The notes under the pieces: model-generated
Databases searched by the model: none
What the model was told of the DNA's origin: nothing
Seen by the model: only the letters and a program-made list of their open reading frames with translations
Made by a program: the position numbers and the translations under genes
Assembly (NCBI GenBank): GCA_007117405.1
Contig: SKGP01000010.1
Coordinates: 1-8,105, forward strand
DNA length: 8,105 nucleotides
Direction of reading: 5' to 3'
Origin: Candidatus Woesearchaeota archaeon
Lineage (GTDB): Archaea; Nanobdellota; Nanobdellia; Woesearchaeales; UBA583
Shown here: one piece after another, positions 1-6,025 of the stretch
Layout: the number at the start of each line of letters is the position of its first letter
Position numbering within the stretch: position 1 is the first letter of the stretch

Positions 1-383
1 AAACCAGAACCTAAATTGTATGCAACTTTTTTACCTAAAAAAAAATCTTTAACTGAAATTTCATGTATAAATAAAAGATAATTATAATAATCATCTACAA
101 TCTCCTCGAATGAAGAGTCTATTTTGTATTTAAAAAAATCTACATTTTTACTTTTTTCAATGTAATTTTCAAAAGATTCGAGTTTCTTTAATTCTACTTC
201 AGCAATTCTCCCACAATATATGTCTTTTTTTTTAGAGTATTTGCCCCTTTCTTTTGTTGCACTGCCATCACAAAGCCTTGAGGGTTTCCTTTTCTTAGTT
301 CTTCCGTCCCTTTCATAAATAGTTTCTCTAATATACAAATACCCGTTTTTTTGAGAAAGAGAAGTCTTTTTTTCCCATAACAT
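1..383 (-). CDS. Unrecognised protein, N-terminal 127 residues (runs off left edge)
   Basis: An uninterrupted minus-strand frame runs from an ATG at 383..381 to the window edge, giving at least 127 residues; the C-terminus lies outside. The start is supported by a TATA box centred about 25.5 bp upstream, as expected for a leaderless archaeal transcript. The protein is rich in lysine and tyrosine. Residues 14-33 (GYLYIRETIYERDGRTKKRK) look like a beta-hairpin, as at the start of some uncharacterised archaeal and transposase-like proteins; this resemblance is weak. Two cysteines (38 and 57) flank a basic stretch, and an acidic, probably helical region follows (about 61-105). No signal peptide or membrane segment is seen. 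It lies downstream of the EMC3-like gene on the same strand but has its own promoter-like element. Function unknown; that it is a real gene is fairly likely. Confidence 0.7.
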   Translation of the reverse strand, partial: MLWEKKTSLSQKNGYLYIRETIYERDGRTKKRKPSRLCDGSATKERGKYSKKKDIYCGRIAEVELKKLESFENYIEKSKNVDFFKYKIDSSFEEIVDDYYNYLLFIHEISVKDFFLGKKVAYNLGSG

Positions 384-402
384 AAATAACAAAGGATATC
401 TT

Positions 403-414
403 AATTTATAAATT
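403..414 (-). promoter_or_regulatory. TATA box for the left-edge gene
   Basis: The palindrome AATTTATAAATT is centred 25.5 bp upstream of the ATG at 383, the usual archaeal spacing from TATA box to transcription start if the mRNA is leaderless. On the coding strand a run of six G (plus-strand C at 417-422) lies just upstream, where an A-rich BRE would normally be expected. Position and sequence are seen; promoter activity is inferred. Confidence 0.55.
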
Positions 415-423
415 TACCCCCCT

Positions 424-440
424 GAATAAAAAATAAGAAA
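424..440 (-). terminator. T-rich candidate terminator of the EMC3-like gene
   Basis: On the minus strand this reads TTTCTTATTTTTTATTC, beginning 9 nt after the EMC3-like stop codon. Archaeal termination commonly uses U-rich tracts without a hairpin, and this is the only such tract before the next promoter. It is a composition-based call in AT-rich DNA. Confidence 0.4.
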
Positions 441-448
441 TGATTAAT

Positions 449-943
449 TTAAGCTACATTTAGTAGCTTTTTAAGTAATATTGAATTAAATATTGAAAAT
501 ATAATATATGTACCTAACCAACCTAATGTGAACCATCCAAACACATTGAAAAATTGCCCAAAAGGTGCATAAATTTTAACTATCATAGCAAATACTATTA
601 ACAAAGGAAGCATTGTGATTATTATTACTTTTGGATTTAGCATGTATTTGATATTTTCAAAATTTTTCTTCATTATCTCTTTTTGCATTTTTTGAGCCTT
701 CTGAGGGTCTGTTTTCATTGTTTCCCTCATATTTTTTTGAATTTTTTTCATATCAGCTTTTAGTGCCTTTATTCTGACTTGGTCTGTCATGTATTTATTT
801 ACAAGTGTTATAAATAAAGAAACAACAAGAGATATTAGAAATATATCTAGAGTAGGACTTGTTGTAAAAGGGGCCGTATGGCCAAGAATCTCAAATGGAG
901 CACTTGCTATTGATTGATTTATTGATTCGTTTGTCAAATTCAT
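449..943 (-). CDS. EMC3/TMCO1 (DUF106) family membrane protein insertase, Oxa1/YidC superfamily
   Basis: This 164-aa integral membrane protein has the archaeal DUF106 layout. A short N-terminal region (1-32) is followed by TM1 (about 33-50), a highly charged Lys/Met-rich coiled coil (about 55-100), TM2 (about 105-124) and TM3 (about 135-157). In this superfamily (EMC3, TMCO1, Get1, Oxa1/YidC) the membrane core and cytosolic coiled coil help insert membrane proteins, often with ribosome or targeting-factor contact; that role is known for the family and inferred here. The length is typical. The frame can be extended to a TTG at 949, but the ATG at 943 is preferred because a TATA box lies 26.5 bp upstream. 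The gene is monocistronic and divergent from the ThiF-like gene, with which it appears to share that TATA box. Confidence 0.85.
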   Translation of the reverse strand: MNLTNESINQSIASAPFEILGHTAPFTTSPTLDIFLISLVVSLFITLVNKYMTDQVRIKALKADMKKIQKNMRETMKTDPQKAQKMQKEIMKKNFENIKYMLNPKVIIITMLPLLIVFAMIVKIYAPFGQFFNVFGWFTLGWLGTYIIFSIFNSILLKKLLNVA

Positions 944-965
944 AAACAAATTTAATTGAGTATTA

Positions 966-973
966 TTTATAAA
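966..973. promoter_or_regulatory. Shared palindromic TATA box for two divergent genes
   Basis: TTTATAAA is a perfect palindrome and reads the same on both strands. Its centre (969.5) is 26.5 bp from the minus-strand ATG at 943 and 25.5 bp from the plus-strand ATG at 995. Both distances fit archaeal TBP positioning for leaderless mRNAs. No second TATA-like element at the right distance is seen for either gene. The flank upstream in the minus direction is A-rich (AAAACA) and closer to a BRE than the plus-direction flank (GTATTA), so transcription may favour the EMC3-like gene. Confidence 0.6.
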
Positions 974-994
974 TGTTTTTTAATTAGAAGAATT

Positions 995-1678
995 ATGAGA
1001 TACTCGAGACAAACAAGTTTTTTAAACTCAATTCAAAATATTCCTGAGAATTTTTATTCTGAGATTAGAAATAAAAAAATAATTGTTGTGGGGTGTGGAG
1101 GGGTTGGAAGCTTGCTTAGTCAAATGCTTGTTAGGGGCGGCTTTCTAAATTTAACCTTGGTTGATAATGATATAATAGATGAAACTAATTTACAAAGACA
1201 AGCATATTTTGAAGAAAACATTGGAGAAGGAAAAGCCGAAGCTTTAAGAGAAAATCTTTTAAAAATTGATAAAAATGCAAATATAAAAATTTACCAACTA
1301 GCACTCGATGAAAATAATATAAAAAAGATTGCTATGAATTGTTCTCTTATAATTGATGCAACAGACAACTTTGAAACAAGAAGAATTATTAATGATTACT
1401 CTGAAGATAAAGGAAAAGATTGGATATATAACGGGGCGGTAAAGACAGAAGCAATGAGTGCAATATTTTACGGTAATGATAAAATGTTTTCAAAAGTTTT
1501 TCCAAAAAATGCTGCTAATATAAGTTGCTGCGAGGTTGGAGTTCTTTCATCAACTACATCTTTAAGTGCAAGCCTTGCTTACAATATGGTGTTAAAATAT
1601 TTTTTGGGAATAAAAGAAAATAAATTAGTGAAAATTAATTTATGGAATTACAAAATATATGAGATAGAAATAAAATGA
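995..1678 (+). CDS. ThiF/MoeB/HesA-like E1 (ubiquitin-like protein activating) enzyme
   Basis: This 227-aa single-domain E1-like protein has the full adenylation signature. N-terminal RYSRQ (2-6) carries the arginine that reaches into the partner's active site in MoeB/ThiF dimers. The Rossmann nucleotide loop is GCGGVGS (33-39), followed by DNDIIDETNLQRQ (57-69), K80, and DATDNFETRR (121-130). A Cys pair (178-179) followed by GVL matches the catalytic-cysteine region of ThiF-type enzymes. The family adenylates the C-terminus of a ubiquitin-like or sulfur-carrier protein (MoaD, ThiS, SAMP). The CxxC pairs that bind zinc in many members are absent. The frame opens at a TTG (956), but the ATG at 995 is chosen because a TATA box sits 25.5 bp upstream and the RYSRQ motif then begins at once. 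Its TGA overlaps the next ATG (ATGA). No carrier protein gene is nearby, so the substrate is unknown. Confidence 0.85.
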   Translation: MRYSRQTSFLNSIQNIPENFYSEIRNKKIIVVGCGGVGSLLSQMLVRGGFLNLTLVDNDIIDETNLQRQAYFEENIGEGKAEALRENLLKIDKNANIKIYQLALDENNIKKIAMNCSLIIDATDNFETRRIINDYSEDKGKDWIYNGAVKTEAMSAIFYGNDKMFSKVFPKNAANISCCEVGVLSSTTSLSASLAYNMVLKYFLGIKENKLVKINLWNYKIYEIEIK

Positions 1679-2094
1679 AAATTCAAGATTTTACAAATAT
1701 AGTAATATATGATAATGAAAATAGAATTTTAATGCAAAAAAGATGTTCCAAAGCAAAAATATACCCAAATTATTGGGGACTTTTTGGAGGAAAAATTGAA
1801 AAAGATGAAAGCCATAGACAGGCAATTGTTAGGGAAATAAAAGAAGAACTTGATTTTTCTCTTGATAACCCAATATTTGCTTTTGAAACACCATATTTTA
1901 TTGAAGAAATTGCCAAAGGGAATTGGTTTGTTTATACTTATAAAATGAATGATAATGAGAAAAAAATTTTAAGGCTTCTTGAAGGAGAAGATTGGGGCTG
2001 GCATTCCTTTTCTGAAATTGAAAAACTTAAAATAAATGATGATATGAGAGAAGTTTTAAAAAAAATTGAGAATATAATAAAATATGGTAAATGA
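1675..2094 (+). CDS. NUDIX hydrolase
   Basis: This 139-aa protein is a single NUDIX domain, the usual length. The NUDIX box runs from G39 to F61: G, five residues, E45, seven residues, then REIKEELDF. The metal-binding glutamates of the REUxEE core (E54, E57, E58) are intact, while the box's last glycine is aspartate (D60). The preceding YWGLFGG (33-39) is typical of MutT-like and nucleotide-sugar-type members. Members hydrolyse a nucleoside diphosphate linked to another group; the substrate cannot be deduced from this sequence. It is cytosolic, with no signal or membrane segment. The start overlaps the E1 stop by 4 nt (ATGA) and its own end overlaps the next gene by 11 nt, so co-translation is likely. 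Confidence 0.88.
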   Translation: MKIQDFTNIVIYDNENRILMQKRCSKAKIYPNYWGLFGGKIEKDESHRQAIVREIKEELDFSLDNPIFAFETPYFIEEIAKGNWFVYTYKMNDNEKKILRLLEGEDWGWHSFSEIEKLKINDDMREVLKKIENIIKYGK

Positions 2095-2557
2095 TAATTT
2101 AATTGAAAGACTTAGAGGTTTGAATCTTATTAGTGTAGATTCTACAAATGTTGGAGGAAATATTTCAATTGACCTTACAATTTCCAAAAACGGAGGTTCA
2201 TATTTTCTTGAACCTGAAAATGTATATCACTACTCAGCTTTTCTTGCCGATATTTATTCTCAGCTTCTTTTTGCTAATGAAAAAAATGAAAAACTCAAAT
2301 TTTATACTAAATTTGAAAATTTTGAAGAGCTAAAACTAGATTTTCATCTGAGAAATATTTCAAGAGAAAGAGAGAAAAGAATTTATGAATTTTTTGATGG
2401 TTCTAATTTTTCTTTTTTTGAAACTTATTTTTATTATAATCTTGAATTTAATATTGGAAGTCGACTCATTGGTTTTCCCGGATATGAGGGAATTCGAAAT
2501 TCTAAAGATTTTAATCATAGAGTTGAAAGCTTAAAAAAAAATTTTACATTAAATTAA
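2084..2557 (+). CDS. Hypothetical 157-aa protein
   Basis: I do not recognise this protein. It begins 11 nt inside the NUDIX gene and ends 2 nt before sfsA, which argues strongly that it is a real gene in the same transcript. It is soluble-looking, rich in Phe, Tyr, Asn and Glu, with no cysteine, no signal peptide and no membrane segment. Alternating hydrophobic residues in 14-36 (LISVDSTNVGGNISIDLTISKNG) suggest a beta-hairpin, 47-67 looks helical (VYHYSAFLADIYSQLLFANEK), and a basic stretch RNISREREKR lies near 89-98. The absence of cysteine rules out an E2-type thioester enzyme, and the C-terminus (NFTLN) is not the Gly-Gly tail of a ubiquitin-like carrier. Function unknown. Confidence 0.72.
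   Translation: MVNDNLIERLRGLNLISVDSTNVGGNISIDLTISKNGGSYFLEPENVYHYSAFLADIYSQLLFANEKNEKLKFYTKFENFEELKLDFHLRNISREREKRIYEFFDGSNFSFFETYFYYNLEFNIGSRLIGFPGYEGIRNSKDFNHRVESLKKNFTLN
2531..2538 (+). promoter_or_regulatory. Weak candidate internal TATA box before sfsA
   Basis: TTAAAAAA inside the end of the preceding gene is centred 25.5 bp upstream of the sfsA ATG, the same spacing as the other TATA boxes here. There is no clear Shine-Dalgarno sequence before sfsA, so a separate leaderless transcript is possible. The match is weak and the region is A-rich, so chance is a real alternative. Confidence 0.25.
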
Positions 2558-2559
2558 AA

Positions 2560-3282
2560 ATGAAACTTGAAAAACAGATTGTGGGGAAATTTGAAAAAAG
2601 ATACAAGAGATTTTTTGCCGACAGCATTTTAGAAAATGGAGAGTTGGTTGTATCACATTGTCCAAACTCGGGTTCTATGAAGAGCCTTATGGATTTAGAA
2701 AATTTAACTTATATGACTTTCAATGATGACCCAAAGAGAAAACTCAAGTATACTTTGAATGTTATGAAACTGGAAAATGGCGCTTTTGCATGTGTTAATA
2801 CAAGTTTGCCAAACAAAATTGTTTATGACGCCATTGTTAATGGAGAAATTCCTGAAATTAAAGATTTTGATACAATCTTGAGAGAAGTTAAATATGGTGA
2901 AGAAAATTCCAGAATAGATATCTTATGTGAAAAGGGCGGAGAAAAAATTTTTATTGAAGTAAAGAATGTAACTTTGATTGAAAAAGACAGCCCAGGGATT
3001 GCAATGTTTCCAGACGCTGTTACGGATAGAGGCGCAAAACACCTTAGAGAACTTGCAAAGGAAGTTGAAAAGGGCAACAGGGCGGTGATGTTTTACTTAG
3101 TCAACAGGACTGACGCAGAAAGCTTTGCCGTTGCCGAGCATATCGACAAAAAGTACAAAGCTGAGTTTGACAAGGCCAAGGCTGCAGGAGTTGAGATCCT
3201 TGTTTACAAAAGTAAAATTTCTATTTCAGGCGAAGATAATAATTGCGAAGTAGATATCGAAATCGACAAAAGATTAAACTAA
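2560..3282 (+). CDS. sfsA: SfsA family protein (DNA-binding / nuclease-fold)
   Basis: The 240-aa sequence matches SfsA over its full length. The N-terminal OB-like part contains KRYKRFFAD (13-21) and HCPNSGSM (33-40), followed by DDPKRKLKYTL (56-66). The C-terminal part has SRID (117-120), IFIEVKNVTL (130-139), FPDAVTDRGAKHLREL (150-165) and RAVMFYLVNRTD (174-185). D120 with E133-x-K135 forms the D...ExK pattern of PD-(D/E)XK nuclease-like folds. In Escherichia coli SfsA was linked to sugar-fermentation gene expression and DNA binding; its biochemical role remains unclear, and in archaea it is unknown. The gene is last in the plus-strand cluster, 2 nt after the preceding stop. Its 3' half is clearly richer in G+C than its neighbours, which may reflect transfer or recombination. 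Confidence 0.92.
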   Translation: MKLEKQIVGKFEKRYKRFFADSILENGELVVSHCPNSGSMKSLMDLENLTYMTFNDDPKRKLKYTLNVMKLENGAFACVNTSLPNKIVYDAIVNGEIPEIKDFDTILREVKYGEENSRIDILCEKGGEKIFIEVKNVTLIEKDSPGIAMFPDAVTDRGAKHLRELAKEVEKGNRAVMFYLVNRTDAESFAVAEHIDKKYKAEFDKAKAAGVEILVYKSKISISGEDNNCEVDIEIDKRLN

Positions 3283-3316
3283 CTCTAATAAAATAGATTA
3301 GAGAAATAGAGTTAGT
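3278..3316. repeat. Nested inverted repeats at the sfsA / MgtC-like convergent junction
   Basis: ACTAACTCTA (3278-3287) is perfectly complementary to TAGAGTTAGT (3307-3316), a 10-bp stem with a 19-nt loop. Inside it, CTCTAAT (3283-3289) pairs perfectly with ATTAGAG (3297-3303), a 7-bp stem with a 7-nt loop. The two stems share bases and cannot form together. The structure spans the stop codons of both convergent genes (15 nt apart). It could be a two-way termination, RNA-stability or pausing element. No long T-tract follows on either strand, so a classic hairpin-plus-T terminator is not claimed. Confidence 0.55.
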
Positions 3317-4632
3317 ATTAGTGAGATTATTCCGATTAGGATGATGCTTCCAAAGGCAATCATAACTCCTTTACCAAACTCTTTTGAACCCAAATAAAAA
3401 GCAATTGCACCCTTAAATATAGTGTTTGTAACTGCTGCAATCATAATTCCTATTGTTGCGGCTAGCTGTGAAATTGAACCTTCTGCAGATAATGTGGAAA
3501 GAGTTATTGTTATTGCATCAACATCTGCGAGGCCTGAAAAAAATGCAACAAGATAAATTCCAGAATCACCAAAGAGAATTGAAAAAAGTTTTGCTAAAAA
3601 TAATATAAATACAAAGAATATTCCAAATTTAAATGCGGGCCAAAATGCAAAAGGAGATTTTAAATTAAATTTTTTTACATGGTTGAGTCTTTTTCTTTTA
3701 AAAATAAAAACTGCAATTAAAATCCCAGAAAATCCCATAATTAAAAAAACTAATAAAATATTTGGAAGCAATGAGGGATTAATTATTGCAACTTCAACAA
3801 TTATTCTAAAAAACATTATAGAAGATGCGATAACCGTTCCTACAATTAAAGGTGAAGATAGATAACTTAGTTTTCTACTTTCAATGGCAAATGAGGAAGT
3901 TAGAGCAGTTGAACTCATAAGTCCCCCCAAAAAGCCAGTGAACAGAATCCCTTTTTCTGTACCAAAAAGTTTCATCATAATATAACCAAAATAACCTATT
4001 CCGGAAATTAAAACCACCATAAGCCAAATATAAAAAAAATTGAAAATATCTAAACTTTCAAGCAATGTAGGATCAAAAATATTAAAGCTAAGTAGTATGT
4101 CTCCTATAATTGGAAAATCAAGGGGAGAATAATTTTCATTTGGAAGAATTGGAAGAATTATAAGAGAGATTATTGCAAATTTTAATGTAGCATACATCTC
4201 TTTTTGTTTTAAATGTTTTGCAAAGCTGTGAAAAGCATTACCTAAAAACAAAGTTCCTGTTAGGAGAATTGACAAGAATATTGCAAAATAATAATAAGAA
4301 ATACTAACTAAAACACCAATTATAAAAACAACTATTGCACTTACTTCACTTATTAAAGAAACAGAAGTTGGTGACATTTTTGTAACTGCCCTATATGCAA
4401 ATATAATTGCCATAAAAATTCCAAAAATCCCAGTCAATAGAAAATAGCTATTTTCAAATATATCAAATGCTAAAAACCCAAGCAAAAAACCCAAAACAGA
4501 AATTAATGTATAAGTTCTAAAACCTGCAAAATCAGTAATTTTTTCTTTTTGTAGTCTTATTTCTCTTTCAACTCCAACTAAAGCTCCCAGAAGCGCAGAC
4601 AAAATAAGTCCAAAGAAAATATTATCAATCAT
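3298..4632 (-). CDS. MgtC/SapB-like plus DUF4010 polytopic membrane protein
   Basis: This 444-aa protein is almost wholly hydrophobic, with about 12 predicted membrane segments. The N-terminal MgtC-like domain (about 1-135) shows GALVGVEREIRLQKE (16-30) and AGFRTYTLISVLGFL (36-50), hallmarks of the family. The C-terminal DUF4010 region (about 195-440) shows GFLGGLMSSTALTSSFA (233-249), a KSPF linker (325-328) and SGLADVDAITITLS (366-379). MgtC proteins are tied to magnesium limitation and membrane energetics in bacteria; the biochemical activity of the MgtC-DUF4010 form is not established, and transport or transport regulation is an inference. The ATG at 4632 is supported by a TATA box 25.5 bp upstream. 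The gene appears monocistronic, converges with sfsA and diverges from the beta-CASP gene. No in-frame break is seen. Confidence 0.87.
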   Translation of the reverse strand: MIDNIFFGLILSALLGALVGVEREIRLQKEKITDFAGFRTYTLISVLGFLLGFLAFDIFENSYFLLTGIFGIFMAIIFAYRAVTKMSPTSVSLISEVSAIVVFIIGVLVSISYYYFAIFLSILLTGTLFLGNAFHSFAKHLKQKEMYATLKFAIISLIILPILPNENYSPLDFPIIGDILLSFNIFDPTLLESLDIFNFFYIWLMVVLISGIGYFGYIMMKLFGTEKGILFTGFLGGLMSSTALTSSFAIESRKLSYLSSPLIVGTVIASSIMFFRIIVEVAIINPSLLPNILLVFLIMGFSGILIAVFIFKRKRLNHVKKFNLKSPFAFWPAFKFGIFFVFILFLAKLFSILFGDSGIYLVAFFSGLADVDAITITLSTLSAEGSISQLAATIGIMIAAVTNTIFKGAIAFYLGSKEFGKGVMIAFGSIILIGIISLILTLFL

Positions 4633-4652
4633 AATTTTAAATTTAAATAATA

Positions 4653-4662
4653 AATTTAAATT
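4653..4662 (-). promoter_or_regulatory. TATA box of the MgtC-like gene
   Basis: AATTTAAATT is palindromic and centred 25.5 bp upstream of the ATG at 4632, consistent with a leaderless transcript. A second ATTTAAAT palindrome lies 13 bp closer to the start (4641-4648). The 37 bp from 4633 to 4669 contain only A and T, so sequence match alone is weak evidence; the spacing gives most of the support. Confidence 0.45.
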
Positions 4663-4690
4663 ATTTATTCCTTTAAATCAAGTGACAAAA

Positions 4691-4698
4691 TAATAAAA
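4691..4698 (+). promoter_or_regulatory. Candidate TATA box of the beta-CASP nuclease gene
   Basis: TAATAAAA is centred 26.5 bp upstream of the ATG at 4721. It departs from the TTTAWA-type core and lies in A-rich sequence, so it is weaker than the other boxes here. No Shine-Dalgarno sequence precedes the ATG, which fits a leaderless start. Confidence 0.35.
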
Positions 4699-4720
4699 AA
4701 CAAATAAATAATAAAAAATT

Positions 4721-6010
4721 ATGAAAATAATATTCCATGGTGCGGCAAGAGAAGTTGGAAAGAGCTGTATTGAAATACAGAGTGAAGGCAAAAGATATAT
4801 TATGGATGCCGGGATTAAATTTATACACAGCGGAATTGAATATCCTCAGTTTTTAGATAAGATACATGAGCTTGATGGAGTGTTTATATCACATGCACAT
4901 CTGGACCATTCTGGGGCATTACCAATGCTCGAACATAAAAATTTAAATTGTCCTATATACCTTACAGCATTAACTTGGAAAATAACAAATCTACTTCTTG
5001 AAGATTCATATCATCTTGAAAAACTAAAACATATACATCCAGCTTATGTTGAAAGAGATATTAGGAAGATAAAAGATGATTTAAGGTTTGTAAAATTTGA
5101 CCAAGAGTATGAAACTCATGATGGGAAAATAAAATTTAGATTCCTAAACTCTGGGCATATTCCTGGCGGAGCAAGCATACTTATGAAAGTTGAAGGTAAA
5201 AATGTTTTATATACAGCAGACATTAATACAGAAAATACAAATTTGATGATACCTTCACTATTAGGAAATCTTCAAGAGAAAATTGATATACTAATTACAG
5301 AAAATACTTATGGAGATAGAGAGCATCCTGATAAAAAAGATTCTGAGGAGGGTTTAATAAAATCAATAAATACATGTATTGCTGGGGGTGGTTCTGCACT
5401 TGTTCCTGTTTTTGGTGTTGGAAGATCTCAAGAAATATTATTAATACTTTCAAAGCTTGATAAAAGAATACCTATTTATCTTGACGGGATGGCAAAAAAA
5501 TTAACTTCTCTTATTCTTGAAACTAACGACCCATATGTTGATAACAAAGAACTTTTAGCACAAATGTTTAATAGAGTAAAAATGGTAGATGGATTTAACA
5601 AAAGAAAAGAAATTGCTAAAAAAAAAGGAGTTGTTATTGTTACAACATCTGGAATGGTTCAAGGAGGTCCTGTTGTTGAATATACCTCCCATTTTATTAA
5701 TGAAGAAAACAATTTTATTATTCTTACCGGATATCAAGCAAAAGGAACAAACGGAAGATCATTATTTGAAGACCATCTCTTCTATAGTCATCATCAAAGA
5801 TTTCAAGTAAAATGTCATGTTAGAAAGTTTGACTTTTCAGCGCATTATGGACAAGATTCAATACATATATTAGTTGAAAAACTAAATCCTGAGTATTTAA
5901 TATTGCAACATGGAGATATTGAAGCACTAGAAGCTGTTAAATTGTATTTTGATAGGAAAGGAAGAAAAAATGTTCTAATTCCACAAATAGGAGAAGAGAT
6001 GAAATTTTAA
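4721..6010 (+). CDS. aCPSF2-like beta-CASP metallo-beta-lactamase ribonuclease
   Basis: This 429-aa protein has all the zinc-site and beta-CASP motifs. D29 (YIMDAG) is motif I, HAHLDH (58-63) motif II, H146 (SGHIPGGA) motif III and D167 (YTADIN) motif IV. The beta-CASP motifs are E194 (TENTYGD) for A, H375 (DFSAHYG) for B and H397 (LQHGD) for C. The N-terminus begins directly in the catalytic fold (FHGAAREVGKSC), with no KH domains, so it is not the KH-containing aCPSF1 termination factor. Length and the GAREVG start fit archaeal aCPSF2; archaeal RNase J is the main alternative. Such enzymes cut or trim RNA in the cytosol with two zinc ions. The usual GSA after motif III is GGA here. The gene is monocistronic, with a probable leaderless start. 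Confidence 0.88.
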   Translation: MKIIFHGAAREVGKSCIEIQSEGKRYIMDAGIKFIHSGIEYPQFLDKIHELDGVFISHAHLDHSGALPMLEHKNLNCPIYLTALTWKITNLLLEDSYHLEKLKHIHPAYVERDIRKIKDDLRFVKFDQEYETHDGKIKFRFLNSGHIPGGASILMKVEGKNVLYTADINTENTNLMIPSLLGNLQEKIDILITENTYGDREHPDKKDSEEGLIKSINTCIAGGGSALVPVFGVGRSQEILLILSKLDKRIPIYLDGMAKKLTSLILETNDPYVDNKELLAQMFNRVKMVDGFNKRKEIAKKKGVVIVTTSGMVQGGPVVEYTSHFINEENNFIILTGYQAKGTNGRSLFEDHLFYSHHQRFQVKCHVRKFDFSAHYGQDSIHILVEKLNPEYLILQHGDIEALEAVKLYFDRKGRKNVLIPQIGEEMKF

Positions 6011-6025
6011 TCTGAATTTTTAAAT

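Noticed and set aside
956..994. N-terminal extension of the E1-like protein from TTG 956
   Set aside because: The extension would run through the TATA box at 966-973, and the conserved RYSRQ motif begins right after the ATG at 995.
2148..2333. 61-codon plus-strand open frame
   Set aside because: It lies wholly inside the 157-aa gene in another frame, with a low-complexity Phe/Leu product; the gene around it is supported by tight operon spacing.
995..2557. E1 plus neighbour as an E1-E2 or Bil/CBASS-like ubiquitin-type antiphage module
   Set aside because: The neighbouring 157-aa protein has no cysteine for E2 chemistry and no Gly-Gly tail; no JAB peptidase, cyclase or effector is present.
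2823..3077. 84-codon minus-strand open frame
   Set aside because: It is antisense to the conserved SfsA core, so its openness is explained by the codon use of that gene.
3683..3865. 60-codon plus-strand open frame
   Set aside because: Antisense to the MgtC/DUF4010 gene; no promoter or motif.
5555..5810. Two open frames (minus 5555-5737 and plus 5589-5810)
   Set aside because: Both lie inside the beta-CASP nuclease gene, whose catalytic motifs on either side are intact in its own frame; the products are Lys/Leu or Asn/Phe low-complexity.
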